Source: Paenibacillus sp. PL91 (GTDB lineage: Bacteria; Bacillota; Bacilli; Paenibacillales; Paenibacillaceae). From it: a DNA stretch of 64,000 nt. A program made the position numbers and the translations under genes. The DNA is taken from assembly GCF_012935325.2 (NCBI RefSeq), contig NZ_JABBYG020000022.1, positions 1 through 64,000 on the forward strand. Reading direction: 5' to 3'. Positions 51,309 to 59,616 of the stretch are shown piece after piece (position 1 is the stretch's first letter; each line of letters begins with the position of its first letter). The notes beneath the pieces are model-generated. The model saw only the letters and a list, made by a program, of their open reading frames with translations. It had not been told where the DNA came from and did no database searches.

Positions 51309-52310
51309 TTATTTTTTGTTTTCTTCCGACCGTTCGATTAGCATATCAACAATGATATCAATTTGTCCCAAGATGGCAATTGGGTCATAGCGATAGAAAG
51401 TATCGTAATCATTGTAGAACAACGTATTGTTCTTCGAAGCTTTCAGACCGCTCCACACAGCTGAAGACTTCAATTTTGTCAACTCCTCGCCCTTTTTCTC
51501 AGGGTCATATGTCGTAAGGAACATATAGTCAGCTGCGTATTCCGGCAGTACCTCCAAGGATAATTGAATAGTCTGTTCCTCCGTACTCTTCCCGCTGTGC
51601 GGCATTTTCATCTTCAAAGCATTATAGACTGCCTGGCCTCCGCGGCCAGCATTATCTCCGAAGATCCAAAGCTCGCCTTTATCTGTCAGCTCGTAGAGTC
51701 CGAAAGTCGCATTCTCGTCTATGATTCCTTTAAGCTTCTCACGGCCTTCAGCAGCCTTCTTGTCGAAATCGACAATAAATTGCTCTGCTTTAACCTTCGC
51801 TCCAGTAATGTCACCGAACAATCTTAACGTTTCATAAACGTTCGTCGCTGTGCCGTATGGAATATGAAGCGTTGGCGCTATTTTGGACAGTGCTTCATAG
51901 CTCTCGTCATACATGACGACAATGAGGTCAGGCTGAAGCTCCAGCACCTTCTCTACGTTAATCGGCGCGCCTACATCCTCCGCATCTTTGAGCAGATCTT
52001 TAATAAACGGATTGTCGAAAGCGCTAGGCTCAACACCAATTACGTTAGCACCGACCGACAGCAATTCACCGCCGTAATAATCGGTAACTATTTTTAAAGG
52101 CTTCACTGGAATTTCAACGGCTCCCTTTGCCGTTTCGTAGCTGCGGAATTGTGCTGCAGGCGCATCTGTCGCCGCGGGCGCTTCAGTTACTTTTGGCCCA
52201 TTAGTTGCAGCGTTTCCGTTTGTATGGTTCGTCCCCCCGCAGGCGGATACGAGAACAGACAACATAAGAATAAGTACACTCAAGCTCAAATATGATTTCT
52301 TCTTCAACAT
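51309..52310 (-). CDS. iron-siderophore-binding lipoprotein (FecB/FhuD type)
   Basis: 333 residues. Lipobox VLVSAC with a Thr/Ala/Pro-rich linker. The two-lobed fold joined by a helix shows KPLKIVTDYYGGELLSVGANVIGVEP, VEKVLELQPDLIVVMYDES and WIFGDNAGRGGQAVYNAL. It binds ferric siderophores for an ABC importer not present in the window. A Fur box lies 44 bases upstream, so iron limitation probably induces it. Confidence 0.9.
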   Translation of the reverse strand: MLKKKSYLSLSVLILMLSVLVSACGGTNHTNGNAATNGPKVTEAPAATDAPAAQFRSYETAKGAVEIPVKPLKIVTDYYGGELLSVGANVIGVEPSAFDNPFIKDLLKDAEDVGAPINVEKVLELQPDLIVVMYDESYEALSKIAPTLHIPYGTATNVYETLRLFGDITGAKVKAEQFIVDFDKKAAEGREKLKGIIDENATFGLYELTDKGELWIFGDNAGRGGQAVYNALKMKMPHSGKSTEEQTIQLSLEVLPEYAADYMFLTTYDPEKKGEELTKLKSSAVWSGLKASKNNTLFYNDYDTFYRYDPIAILGQIDIIVDMLIERSEENKK

Positions 52311-52353
52311 GGTGAGCCTCCCTATTTACGATGGACGATAGATCCCCTTACTT

Positions 52354-52372
52354 GATAATGGGAATCATTATC
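52354..52372. promoter_or_regulatory. Fur box
   Basis: GATAATGGGAATCATTATC matches the 19-bp Fur consensus GATAATGATAATCATTATC at 17 positions. It lies between the siderophore-binding gene and the regulator remnant. Confidence 0.85.
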
Positions 52373-52452
52373 GTTAGAAGCATATCAAATGCCGCTGCCT
52401 ATCGTCCATAGATAAAAGTCACCTTGTCGTATGGATTATTATCATGTTGAGC

Positions 52453-52892
52453 TTAGTAAGAAAGAAGCAAATGAACAAGCATACTCGTTAGCCTTTGCAA
52501 GGATACGCCATCATTCGAGAAGCATTTGCCGACGGGGATCAAATAAACCCTGCCCTCTCGGACAGCCGGGAGCTGCTGCCAAACATCGCTTGCCAGTAAT
52601 CGATTCGTTTTCTCCATTCCGCCCTCCTCGTAAATGCTGACGATCATATGATCGGCTGCATAGTCGGAAAGCTCGCCTGGGCAAACAAGAGGCAGCCAAA
52701 GCTGAGCTGGGTGACGGATTCATTAATCGTCATCGTTCCGCAGCCCTCGCTAAGAATAAATAACGTAGGAGCATCAATCCTGATCTCCGTAGATGCATCA
52801 GGAGATTTCAACACGATACTCTTCGCCTCACGCAGCAAATATTGATTTGTGTCCACCGGGCAACCAATCCTTACTTTACTTATTTTTAGCAA
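52453..52892 (-). pseudogene. remnant of a Btr-like AraC/siderophore-binding fusion regulator
   Basis: The upstream part (to about 52690) encodes the N-terminal sensor of an AraC-type regulator (RIDAPTLFILSEGCGTMTINESVTQLSFGCLLFA). It then changes frame directly into the C-terminus of a binding-protein domain (YAADHMIVSIYEEGG...SDVWQQLPAVREGRVYLIP). The helix-turn-helix domain and most of the binding domain are missing. Such fusions (B. subtilis Btr) activate a neighbouring siderophore uptake gene. An internal deletion with frame change is the simplest reading. Confidence 0.75.
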
Positions 52893-52926
52893 AAGACCCC
52901 TTAACCAACAGCTGGTTAAAGGGTCT
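52889..52926 (-). terminator. terminator of the PrsA-like gene
   Basis: AGACCCtTTAACCA / TGGTTAAgGGGTCT hairpin with TTTTGC after it on the minus strand. Confidence 0.75.
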
Positions 52927-52945
52927 GAATCGCAAGTCCTTACAA

Positions 52946-54010
52946 TTATTTCGTTGCTGGTGCATCTGTTGCCGGTGCATCCGTAGCTGGTGTTTCGTCA
53001 CCAGCAGGAGCTTCGCCCGCAGGCGCATCGCTTGCCGGAGTCTCTTCTTCCGTCTTAGGAAGCTTGATTACGACCTCTTGCTTAGGAAGCTCGTCCGTCA
53101 TGAACTTGTTCATAAGCTCATAAGAAATGGTGCTCTTCACTTTCTCCTTGACTGCATCAGTGATTTTATCGAAGGCTGCTGAATCGCGCTTCTCTACTTT
53201 AATGACATGATAGCCGTACTCTGTTTCTACTGGATCGCCAATAACGCCGATCTCCTGCTTGTATGCAGCTTGCTTGAAGGCTTCAACCCAATCGCCGTTC
53301 ATCTTGTCTGCATAGAGTCCGCCTGTTTCCTTGGAGCCAGTGTCATCCGAATATTCCTTGGCAAGGGCTGCCCAGTCTCCGCCAGCTTCCAGCTTAGCTT
53401 TTACTTCTTTGGCACGCGCCAAAGCTTCCTCAGCTGTACGAAGCTCTTTCCCCTCTTGGGATGACGGGTCCTTAGTCGCCACCAAAATATGACGCACCGT
53501 AACTAGCGCATAGTTAATGGTGTTCTTCTCATACTCGGTTTTCATATCTTCGTCTGTGACTTGGGAGTTCATATGTGCGACAACCTTCGATGTCAGCAGC
53601 AAATAGTTCTCCATATCTTTGTCTTTCAATTTCTTCGCGTCAACGGCCGTTTTCAATTCTGCATTTTGACCCAATGCATCTTTATACTGCTTCATTTGCT
53701 CTTTTACATCAGCTTCAGCTTTCTTAATCGCTTCCTCAGAAGCGCGGCTGCCTAAAATTTTGTAAGAAATATACTGCTGGAGCAACTGCTCCTTAAATTG
53801 CGGTATTTCGATAATTTGCGCATAAGTCGGCTGCATAACCGTAAATACATCCAAATACTTATTGAATTCCGTATCTGTCACATTGCCGCCCTTATAAGTG
53901 GCAACTTCCGTTTTCTTCGCGCCGCATGCCGCCATAGTCATGACCAGCACAACTGCCACGATAAGCAGCGCGCCTTTGCGCCATGCCGATTTGCGTGAAC
54001 TGTGTAACAT
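52946..54010 (-). CDS. PrsA-like foldase lipoprotein (parvulin)
   Basis: 354 residues from the ATG at 54010 (AAGGGGA six bases upstream). Lipobox TMAAC. A SurA-like helical N-domain is followed by a parvulin domain (about 180-280): VRHILVATKDPSS...AKEYSDDTGSKETGGLYADKMNGDWVEAF...ETEYGYHVIKVE. The tail is a Pro/Ala/Asp/Thr repeat (ATDAP). It catalyses folding of exported proteins at the membrane. It lies directly after mfd and may share its transcript. Confidence 0.93.
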   Translation of the reverse strand: MLHSSRKSAWRKGALLIVAVVLVMTMAACGAKKTEVATYKGGNVTDTEFNKYLDVFTVMQPTYAQIIEIPQFKEQLLQQYISYKILGSRASEEAIKKAEADVKEQMKQYKDALGQNAELKTAVDAKKLKDKDMENYLLLTSKVVAHMNSQVTDEDMKTEYEKNTINYALVTVRHILVATKDPSSQEGKELRTAEEALARAKEVKAKLEAGGDWAALAKEYSDDTGSKETGGLYADKMNGDWVEAFKQAAYKQEIGVIGDPVETEYGYHVIKVEKRDSAAFDKITDAVKEKVKSTISYELMNKFMTDELPKQEVVIKLPKTEEETPASDAPAGEAPAGDETPATDAPATDAPATK

Positions 54011-54081
54011 GTTGAATCCCCTTTCATCTTTTGAACTTGTTAGTATTGTATCAGAAAAGGGACGCATAAAGCGAATCTTGT

Positions 54082-57000
54082 CTATGGCGACACGTTTTGC
54101 AATTCGTCCTTGAATAGAAGAACATCCTTATAGGCCTGCAAAAATTGCTCGATCATATGAATCTTCTGCTCCATATTCAATCCCTTGCCTCGCAGCAAAA
54201 TCGTTGGATTCGGCTCCTGATCGCTGCCCTGCTTAAAGCGGTTCTCATGCTTCAAGCACAGCTGATCCACCTTTTTCCGGTCAATCCGGCGTTTCTCTGA
54301 GGCTGCAAAACGAAGCAATAGGTCATCACCCTTGCCGCTAAGCTGTTCAATGCCGTACATCGAGCCATACACCTTCAGCCTAGCTACAGCAAGCAAGTTG
54401 CTGACCGCCTGCGGCAAATCGCCAAAACGATCCACTAGCTCATCGATCACATCATCCGCCTCATCAAAATTGCGAATGGCAGCAACCTTCTTATAAATCT
54501 CGATTTTTTGGATGCTGTCATAAATATAATCCGAAGGCAAATAAGCATCGATACTGACATCAATAAGCGTACTGACAGGCTTCTCTTCCTTAATTTCCTC
54601 GCCGCTCATCTCTGCTTTGCGCTTCGCGATCTCATCAGCCAGCATTTGCGAATACATATCGAAGCCAACCGAGGCAATAAAGCCATGCTGCTCCGCGCCT
54701 AGCAAATTGCCCGCTCCACGGATCGATAGATCTCGCATCGCGATTTTGAAGCCTGAGCCAAGCTCGGTAAACTCTTTGATGGATTGCAGACGCTTCTCCG
54801 CTACCTCGGTCAGCACCTTATCCCGTTGGTACGTAAAATATGCATAGGCGATGCGATTCGAACGCCCTACGCGGCCGCGCAGCTGATACAGCTGGGAGAG
54901 CCCCATTTTATCCGCATCATGCACGATAAGCGTGTTAACGTTCGGAATATCGACGCCTGTCTCAATGATGCTCGTGCTGACAAGAACGTCTGACTCGCCG
55001 TCAAGAAAGTCGAGAATCGTTTTTTCCAGCTCCTGCTCTGACATTTGGCCATGGCCGACCGCAACTCTAGCACCTGGTACGAGCGCATTGATTTGCTCCG
55101 CCATTTGGTAGATCCCTTGAACCCGATTATATAAATAATAGACTTGACCGCCGCGCGCAAGCTCCCGCTCGATTGCCTCGCGAACAAGGGACGGGCTGTA
55201 CTCGACCACATAGGTTTGCACGGGGAAGCGGTTCTCTGGCGGTGTCTCGATAACGGACAAATCGCGCACGCCAAGCATGGACATGTGCAGCGTTCTCGGA
55301 ATCGGTGTTGCTGTCAGCGTAAGCACGTCAACATTGGTTTTCAGCTTCTTCAGCTTTTCCTTATGGGACACGCCAAAGCGCTGCTCTTCATCGACAATAA
55401 GAAGCCCTAGCGATTTGAAAATAATATCCTGCGAAAGCAAGCGGTGCGTGCCAATTACAACATCGACCGTCCCCGCCTTTAGCCCCTTCATCGTCTCATT
55501 CTGCTCCTTGCGGGAGCGGAAGCGGCTAAGCACCTGAACGTTAATCGGGTAACCGGAAAAGCGCTCGCGGAACGTCTCGTAATGCTGCTGCGCTAGAATC
55601 GTTGTAGGCACAAGCACGGCTACTTGCTTGCTGTCCATCGCCGATTTGAAAGCGGCACGAATGGCGACCTCGGTTTTGCCATAACCAACGTCTCCGCATA
55701 GAAGCCGGTCCATCGGCTGGGATTTCTCCATATCCTTCTTAATCTCTTCAATAGCTCTAAGCTGGTCACGCGTCTCGTCATATGGGAACATCGCCTCGAA
55801 TTCGTTCTGATACGAGGTGTCTTGTCCGAAAGCATAGCCGGGCGCGGTTTGCCGCTCTGCATACAGCTTGATCAAGTCATCAGCGATATCCTGTACGGAC
55901 GCTTTCACCTTGCTCTTCGCCCTTGTCCATTCGCTTCCGCCAAGCTTATTGACCTTCGGTTCCTTCTCTTCGTTGCCGACATACTTCTGAATCATGTCGA
56001 CTTGTTCAATTGGAACAGATAGCTTATCTCCGCCAGCGTATAGAATATGCAAATAATCTTTATGAATGCCTGCGATCTCAAGCGTGCCGATACCTACGTA
56101 TTTACCGATACCATGGTTATGGTGGACGACGTAATCGCCGACCTTCAGCTCCGTATAGCTCTTGATGCGCTCTGCATTATCGACCTTCTTATCTATCCTT
56201 CTTGCTTTGCGCTGCTTCTGCGTGAACATCTCGCCTTCCGTAATAATAACGAGATGAGAGGAAGGCAGCTCAAAGCCGGACTGCAAATTGCCCTCAAGCA
56301 GGGTAGGCATCTCAATGCTATAGTCGTCGAGCACGCGGCGCATTCTCTCCATGCGCTCCGCATTGCCGGCCAGCATCATAACGGTAGCGCCTGTCTTTCG
56401 CCAGCGTTCCATTTCGGCCTTGAGCACATTCATTTGTCCATGGAAATTTTGCATCGAGCGGCTGGTCATGTTCAAAATATTTTGCGGCTGCGAATGCGGA
56501 ATTTGTCTCAAGAACAAAGATAGAAACAGCGTCGGAAACGGACGATGGTGCAAAATCTCCTCCGTATCGCGCGCAAGCGAAAGACCAGGAAGCGATTTGC
56601 CGTTTTGCAGCAAATGCATCGACCATTCCGCCTCATCCCGCTCCAGCTGCTTAGCCGTCTCTATCAATCGCGTTGGCTCGTCTAGTATGAGAAGTGTATC
56701 GCTTGGCATATAGTCAAGAATCGTCTGACGCTCAGGATATAGAAGTGAAATATATTTATACATTTCCGGAAAATAAACATGCTCGCGCAGCCGTTCAAGC
56801 TCCCCGCCTAGTTCCGTACGGAGACGATCCTTAGCTGTGCGGTCGGTCATTTTGTCGAGCTGCTTATCGAGCAGCTTCTGCGCATGGTTAGCCGCGATTT
56901 CCATACGGCTTCTATCTGCCATCAGCTCCTGGCATGGCGGAACCACATAGGACTCTAAGCGATCGGAAGAGCGCTGATCCGCAGGATCGAAGGCGCGTAT

Positions 57001-57609
57001 GGAATCAATGTCATCACCAAACCATTCAATCCGATACGCATGAGACGCAGTTAACGGATAAAAGTCGACAATACCGCCGCGAACGCTCATTTCGCCGCGC
57101 AGCTCAACCCGGTCGGCTCTCGTGTAGCCTAGCGCTGTCATTTGTCGCAGAAAAGCGTCAATCGGCAGCGAATCGCCAACGCCGACCGCGATTTGCGCCT
57201 CTGCCATTACACTGCTTATAGGCAAATAACGCCGAACCCCTGAGAAAGGCACGACAACAATCCCGCGATAGCCCTTGGACAGCTTGATCAGCACATCCAT
57301 TCGCTGCGCAAGCGTCTCAGGACTCGAGATCGCCGCCTCTGCAGCAACCAGCTCATTCGCGGGATATAACAATACATTTTCTGGTGAAAGACATTCCTGC
57401 AAATCCTCTGCAATCTTCTGCGCAGCGAACATATTATGCGTCACGACAAGCATTGGACGCGCTATATCCTCCTGCAGCGCTGCAATAAGTACTTGCCTGG
57501 AAGAGCCTGCGAGTCCAGATATCATCTGTTCACGCATGCCTTTACGAATACCGGATATAACGGACTGAACGTCCGTATCCGCGGCAAAAGCGTTAATTAA
57601 AGCTTTCAA
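54082..57609 (-). CDS. mfd: transcription-repair coupling factor Mfd
   Basis: 1175 residues if the TTG at 57609 (GGGGTG nine bases before) is the start. That is the usual length; the frame is open 27 codons further. It displaces stalled RNA polymerase and recruits UvrA. The UvrB-like N-domain is followed by the polymerase-interacting region (~490-560, KVGDYVVHHNHGIGKYVGIGTLE). The RecG-like translocase has GDVGYGKTEVAIRAAF (Walker A), VDEEQRFG, TATPIPRTL and RGRVGRS. Confidence 0.97.
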   Translation of the reverse strand: MKALINAFAADTDVQSVISGIRKGMREQMISGLAGSSRQVLIAALQEDIARPMLVVTHNMFAAQKIAEDLQECLSPENVLLYPANELVAAEAAISSPETLAQRMDVLIKLSKGYRGIVVVPFSGVRRYLPISSVMAEAQIAVGVGDSLPIDAFLRQMTALGYTRADRVELRGEMSVRGGIVDFYPLTASHAYRIEWFGDDIDSIRAFDPADQRSSDRLESYVVPPCQELMADRSRMEIAANHAQKLLDKQLDKMTDRTAKDRLRTELGGELERLREHVYFPEMYKYISLLYPERQTILDYMPSDTLLILDEPTRLIETAKQLERDEAEWSMHLLQNGKSLPGLSLARDTEEILHHRPFPTLFLSLFLRQIPHSQPQNILNMTSRSMQNFHGQMNVLKAEMERWRKTGATVMMLAGNAERMERMRRVLDDYSIEMPTLLEGNLQSGFELPSSHLVIITEGEMFTQKQRKARRIDKKVDNAERIKSYTELKVGDYVVHHNHGIGKYVGIGTLEIAGIHKDYLHILYAGGDKLSVPIEQVDMIQKYVGNEEKEPKVNKLGGSEWTRAKSKVKASVQDIADDLIKLYAERQTAPGYAFGQDTSYQNEFEAMFPYDETRDQLRAIEEIKKDMEKSQPMDRLLCGDVGYGKTEVAIRAAFKSAMDSKQVAVLVPTTILAQQHYETFRERFSGYPINVQVLSRFRSRKEQNETMKGLKAGTVDVVIGTHRLLSQDIIFKSLGLLIVDEEQRFGVSHKEKLKKLKTNVDVLTLTATPIPRTLHMSMLGVRDLSVIETPPENRFPVQTYVVEYSPSLVREAIERELARGGQVYYLYNRVQGIYQMAEQINALVPGARVAVGHGQMSEQELEKTILDFLDGESDVLVSTSIIETGVDIPNVNTLIVHDADKMGLSQLYQLRGRVGRSNRIAYAYFTYQRDKVLTEVAEKRLQSIKEFTELGSGFKIAMRDLSIRGAGNLLGAEQHGFIASVGFDMYSQMLADEIAKRKAEMSGEEIKEEKPVSTLIDVSIDAYLPSDYIYDSIQKIEIYKKVAAIRNFDEADDVIDELVDRFGDLPQAVSNLLAVARLKVYGSMYGIEQLSGKGDDLLLRFAASEKRRIDRKKVDQLCLKHENRFKQGSDQEPNPTILLRGKGLNMEQKIHMIEQFLQAYKDVLLFKDELQNVSP

Positions 57610-57719
57610 CGTTTGCGACACCCCGTTTCTATACACAATCGAAAGAGTGATACGATCGCTCCCTGTACATTGAAAATAAGCCTCAGCCATCCGCTAAGGC
57701 TCATACTATTCACTTTCCG

Positions 57720-57950
57720 TCATTGAAGAGGATTAGCTACCAAATGAAGCTCCGGGTTCGCGTCGATCGCCTCGCGGCAATAATCACAAACCACTTTTAC
57801 CGTTACATCTCCATTTGGGTCATACGCTATTATATCGCTGCGCTCTTCGGGGGTCAAGAAATGGAAACCAAGCTGGTGCTCGGTTATATTTGACCCGCTG
57901 AGGGATCCAATTGACGTTCTGCAATGCCGACAAATATAGTTTACAGCCAT
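57720..57950 (-). CDS. fin: anti-sigma-F factor Fin (YabK)
   Basis: 76 residues, as in B. subtilis. Two zinc-ligand pairs, CRHC near the N-terminus and CDYC near residue 55. Fin inhibits sigma-F late in the forespore, helping the switch to sigma-G. A perfect 9-bp hairpin just upstream (57962-57985) overlaps the first bases of its AGGAGG, and 57984-57992 reads GGGCATACT, similar to a sigma-F/G -10. No good -35 was found. Confidence 0.93.
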   Translation of the reverse strand: MAVNYICRHCRTSIGSLSGSNITEHQLGFHFLTPEERSDIIAYDPNGDVTVKVVCDYCREAIDANPELHLVANPLQ

Positions 57951-57961
57951 ATGTATGCCTC

Positions 57962-57985
57962 CTGAAGGGTCGTTATACCCTTCAG
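57962..57985 (-). promoter_or_regulatory. hairpin touching the fin ribosome-binding site
   Basis: CTGAAGGGT-loop-ACCCTTCAG in the transcript. The last AG is also the start of AGGAGG (57958-57963). There is no T run, so it is not a normal terminator. It may shape fin translation. Confidence 0.55.
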
Positions 57986-58013
57986 TATGCCCGTAATCAC
58001 GTATTCTAACAGA

Positions 58014-58574
58014 TTATCGGTTAAACTTTGCCATCGTCTCTTCGAATGGTGCCTTCAGCCTGAATTCAATCGCATCACACGCATCCATAATCATCGCATC
58101 CAGCTTCTCCTTCTCGCTCTTAGGAAAAGCCGACAGTACATAATCTGCAATGTTCATACCAGGCTGCGGACGGGAGATGCCCATCCGAACGCGGTCGAAC
58201 GTCTGTGTGCCCAGATGCTGAATAAGCGACTTGATGCCATTATGTCCGCCCGCACTACCTTGGTAACGAAGCCGCAGCTTGCCGATTTCCGTATCCAAAT
58301 CATCATAAACAATCAGGCCATTTTGAACATCAGCTTTAAAATAATCGAGAAAAGATCGAACGGACTCGCCTGACAAATTCATATATGTCATCGGCTTAAT
58401 AAGGACAACCTTCGTGCCCTGCACGTTGCCCTCGCCGATTAAAGCCTTGCATTTGCTTTGTGTAACACTGATGCCCCAGCGCTTTGCCAGCTCATCAATA
58501 ACCATAAATCCAACATTGTGCCGGGTTCCCTGATAAGCGGTTCCGGGGTTCCCGAGTCCTGCAATCCACCTCAT
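58014..58574 (-). CDS. pth: peptidyl-tRNA hydrolase
   Basis: 186 residues from the ATG at 58574, 11 bases after AAGGAG; a GTG four codons earlier overlaps that site. It frees tRNA from dropped-off peptides. The catalytic His19 lies in GTRHNVGF and Asp in VYDDLD; KPMTYMNLSG and GSAGGHNGIKS bind substrate. Also known as spoVC in B. subtilis. The GCCGTTTACGCT motif lies 47 bases upstream. Confidence 0.96.
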   Translation of the reverse strand: MRWIAGLGNPGTAYQGTRHNVGFMVIDELAKRWGISVTQSKCKALIGEGNVQGTKVVLIKPMTYMNLSGESVRSFLDYFKADVQNGLIVYDDLDTEIGKLRLRYQGSAGGHNGIKSLIQHLGTQTFDRVRMGISRPQPGMNIADYVLSAFPKSEKEKLDAMIMDACDAIEFRLKAPFEETMAKFNR

Positions 58575-58620
58575 TGCTAGCTCCACTCCTTTACCGACAA
58601 ATGTATCATAATCTATTGCT

Positions 58621-58632
58621 AGCGTAAACGGC
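58621..58632 (-). repeat. GCCGTTTACGCT motif upstream of pth
   Basis: Exact copy of the motif at 16599 (nadB). Unlike the others, no hairpin is obvious before it. Confidence 0.5.
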
Positions 58633-58680
58633 TTAAACTTAGTAAAGAAGGAGAATATGAAGCAGCACAGCTTGTGCCAA

Positions 58681-58715
58681 CCACAAAACAGCGCCGTCCT
58701 TTAAAGGACGGCGCC
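58681..58715 (-). terminator. rplY terminator
   Basis: GCGCCGTCCTTTAAAGGACGGCGC, a perfect palindrome, followed by TGTTTTGT on the minus strand. Confidence 0.9.
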
Positions 58716-58749
58716 ATTCACTTGCAAGCTGCTTTGTGCGAGGATGGAA

Positions 58750-59400
58750 TTACAGACTCTTAATGCCTTCAAGCTGAGCTTCCTTGGAACGTGATTCCGC
58801 CTCCGCAAGCTCCACAGCCGCATCCTCTGCTTCTTCCTCCGTAAGCTCCTTCTGAGGCGCAAGAATCGTTACCACAACCTGCTCCGGCTCTGCGAACGTC
58901 TCGACGCCTTTAGGCAGCTTCAAATCGCTTACCAGTACGCTCTCGCCTATTGCGAGCGAGGAAATGTCTACTGTGACGGAGTCAGGAATACTGCCCGGCA
59001 AGCACTGTACCTCAAGCTCATGCAAAATCACTTGAAGGATGCCTCCCTCTCTTACCCCGTTAGAATCGCCCTCCGGTTGAATGCGAACGTTAGCCCGTAC
59101 GTTTTCGTTCATATTGATTTGATGGAAATCAACATGAAGCACTTGACGGCTCAAGGAATCACGCTGAATTTCTGATATCATCACTGACGTTTTGCCATGT
59201 GATGGAATATTTATTTCAAGCACCGCATTCGGATGGGACCGAAGCAGCGCCTGCAGCTCCTTGCCATCTACCACTACCTGAGCGGCATTATCTAATTGTT
59301 TTCCGTAAATAACGCCCGGAATTTTCCCTTGGAGCCGCAATTGGCGCAACTCACCTTTCGTCGTGCCAGTTCGTTGATCCGCGTTCATAGCTATCGCCAT
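58750..59400 (-). CDS. rplY: ribosomal protein L25, Ctc type
   Basis: 216 residues, the long TL5/Ctc form. The 5S rRNA-binding domain covers ~1-95 (LRLQGKIPGVIYGKQLD; VLHVDFHQINMNENVRANV) and the C-terminal beta domain ~100-185. An acidic tail follows. In B. subtilis Ctc is a general-stress protein that binds the ribosome. Two tandem hairpin elements end at its ribosome site. Confidence 0.95.
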   Translation of the reverse strand: MAIAMNADQRTGTTKGELRQLRLQGKIPGVIYGKQLDNAAQVVVDGKELQALLRSHPNAVLEINIPSHGKTSVMISEIQRDSLSRQVLHVDFHQINMNENVRANVRIQPEGDSNGVREGGILQVILHELEVQCLPGSIPDSVTVDISSLAIGESVLVSDLKLPKGVETFAEPEQVVVTILAPQKELTEEEAEDAAVELAEAESRSKEAQLEGIKSL

Positions 59401-59418
59401 ATTGATTACCTCCTAAAA

Positions 59419-59490
59419 AGTTTTGTGAAGCAAAACTTGCTCCGTAAGCATACGCTTAGTTTTGTGAAGCAAAACTCACTTCGTAAGCAT
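59419..59490 (-). repeat. two tandem 39-bp hairpin elements before rplY
   Basis: Units 59419-59457 and 59458-~59490. In the mRNA sense each has ATGCTTACG(A/G)AG followed by AGTTTTG-CTTCA-CAAAACT. The last hairpin is followed directly by TTTTAGGAGG, the rplY ribosome site. Relatives are at 28908 (yabS) and 32944 (yabR). Confidence 0.85.
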
Positions 59491-59542
59491 TTCCTATAAC
59501 TTACCCACTGCAGCCAATAATTAAACAGCAAATAGGAGAAGA

Positions 59543-59591
59543 CAAAAAAAGATGCAGCAACGAATTCTTCCTCTGAATTCGTCCTGCATCC
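59543..59591 (-). terminator. glmU terminator
   Basis: GATGCAG-g-ACGAATTC / GAATTCGT-tg-CTGCATC followed by seven T on the minus strand. Confidence 0.93.
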
Positions 59592-59616
59592 TATAATAGC
59601 TAGATTTGATTAGCAT

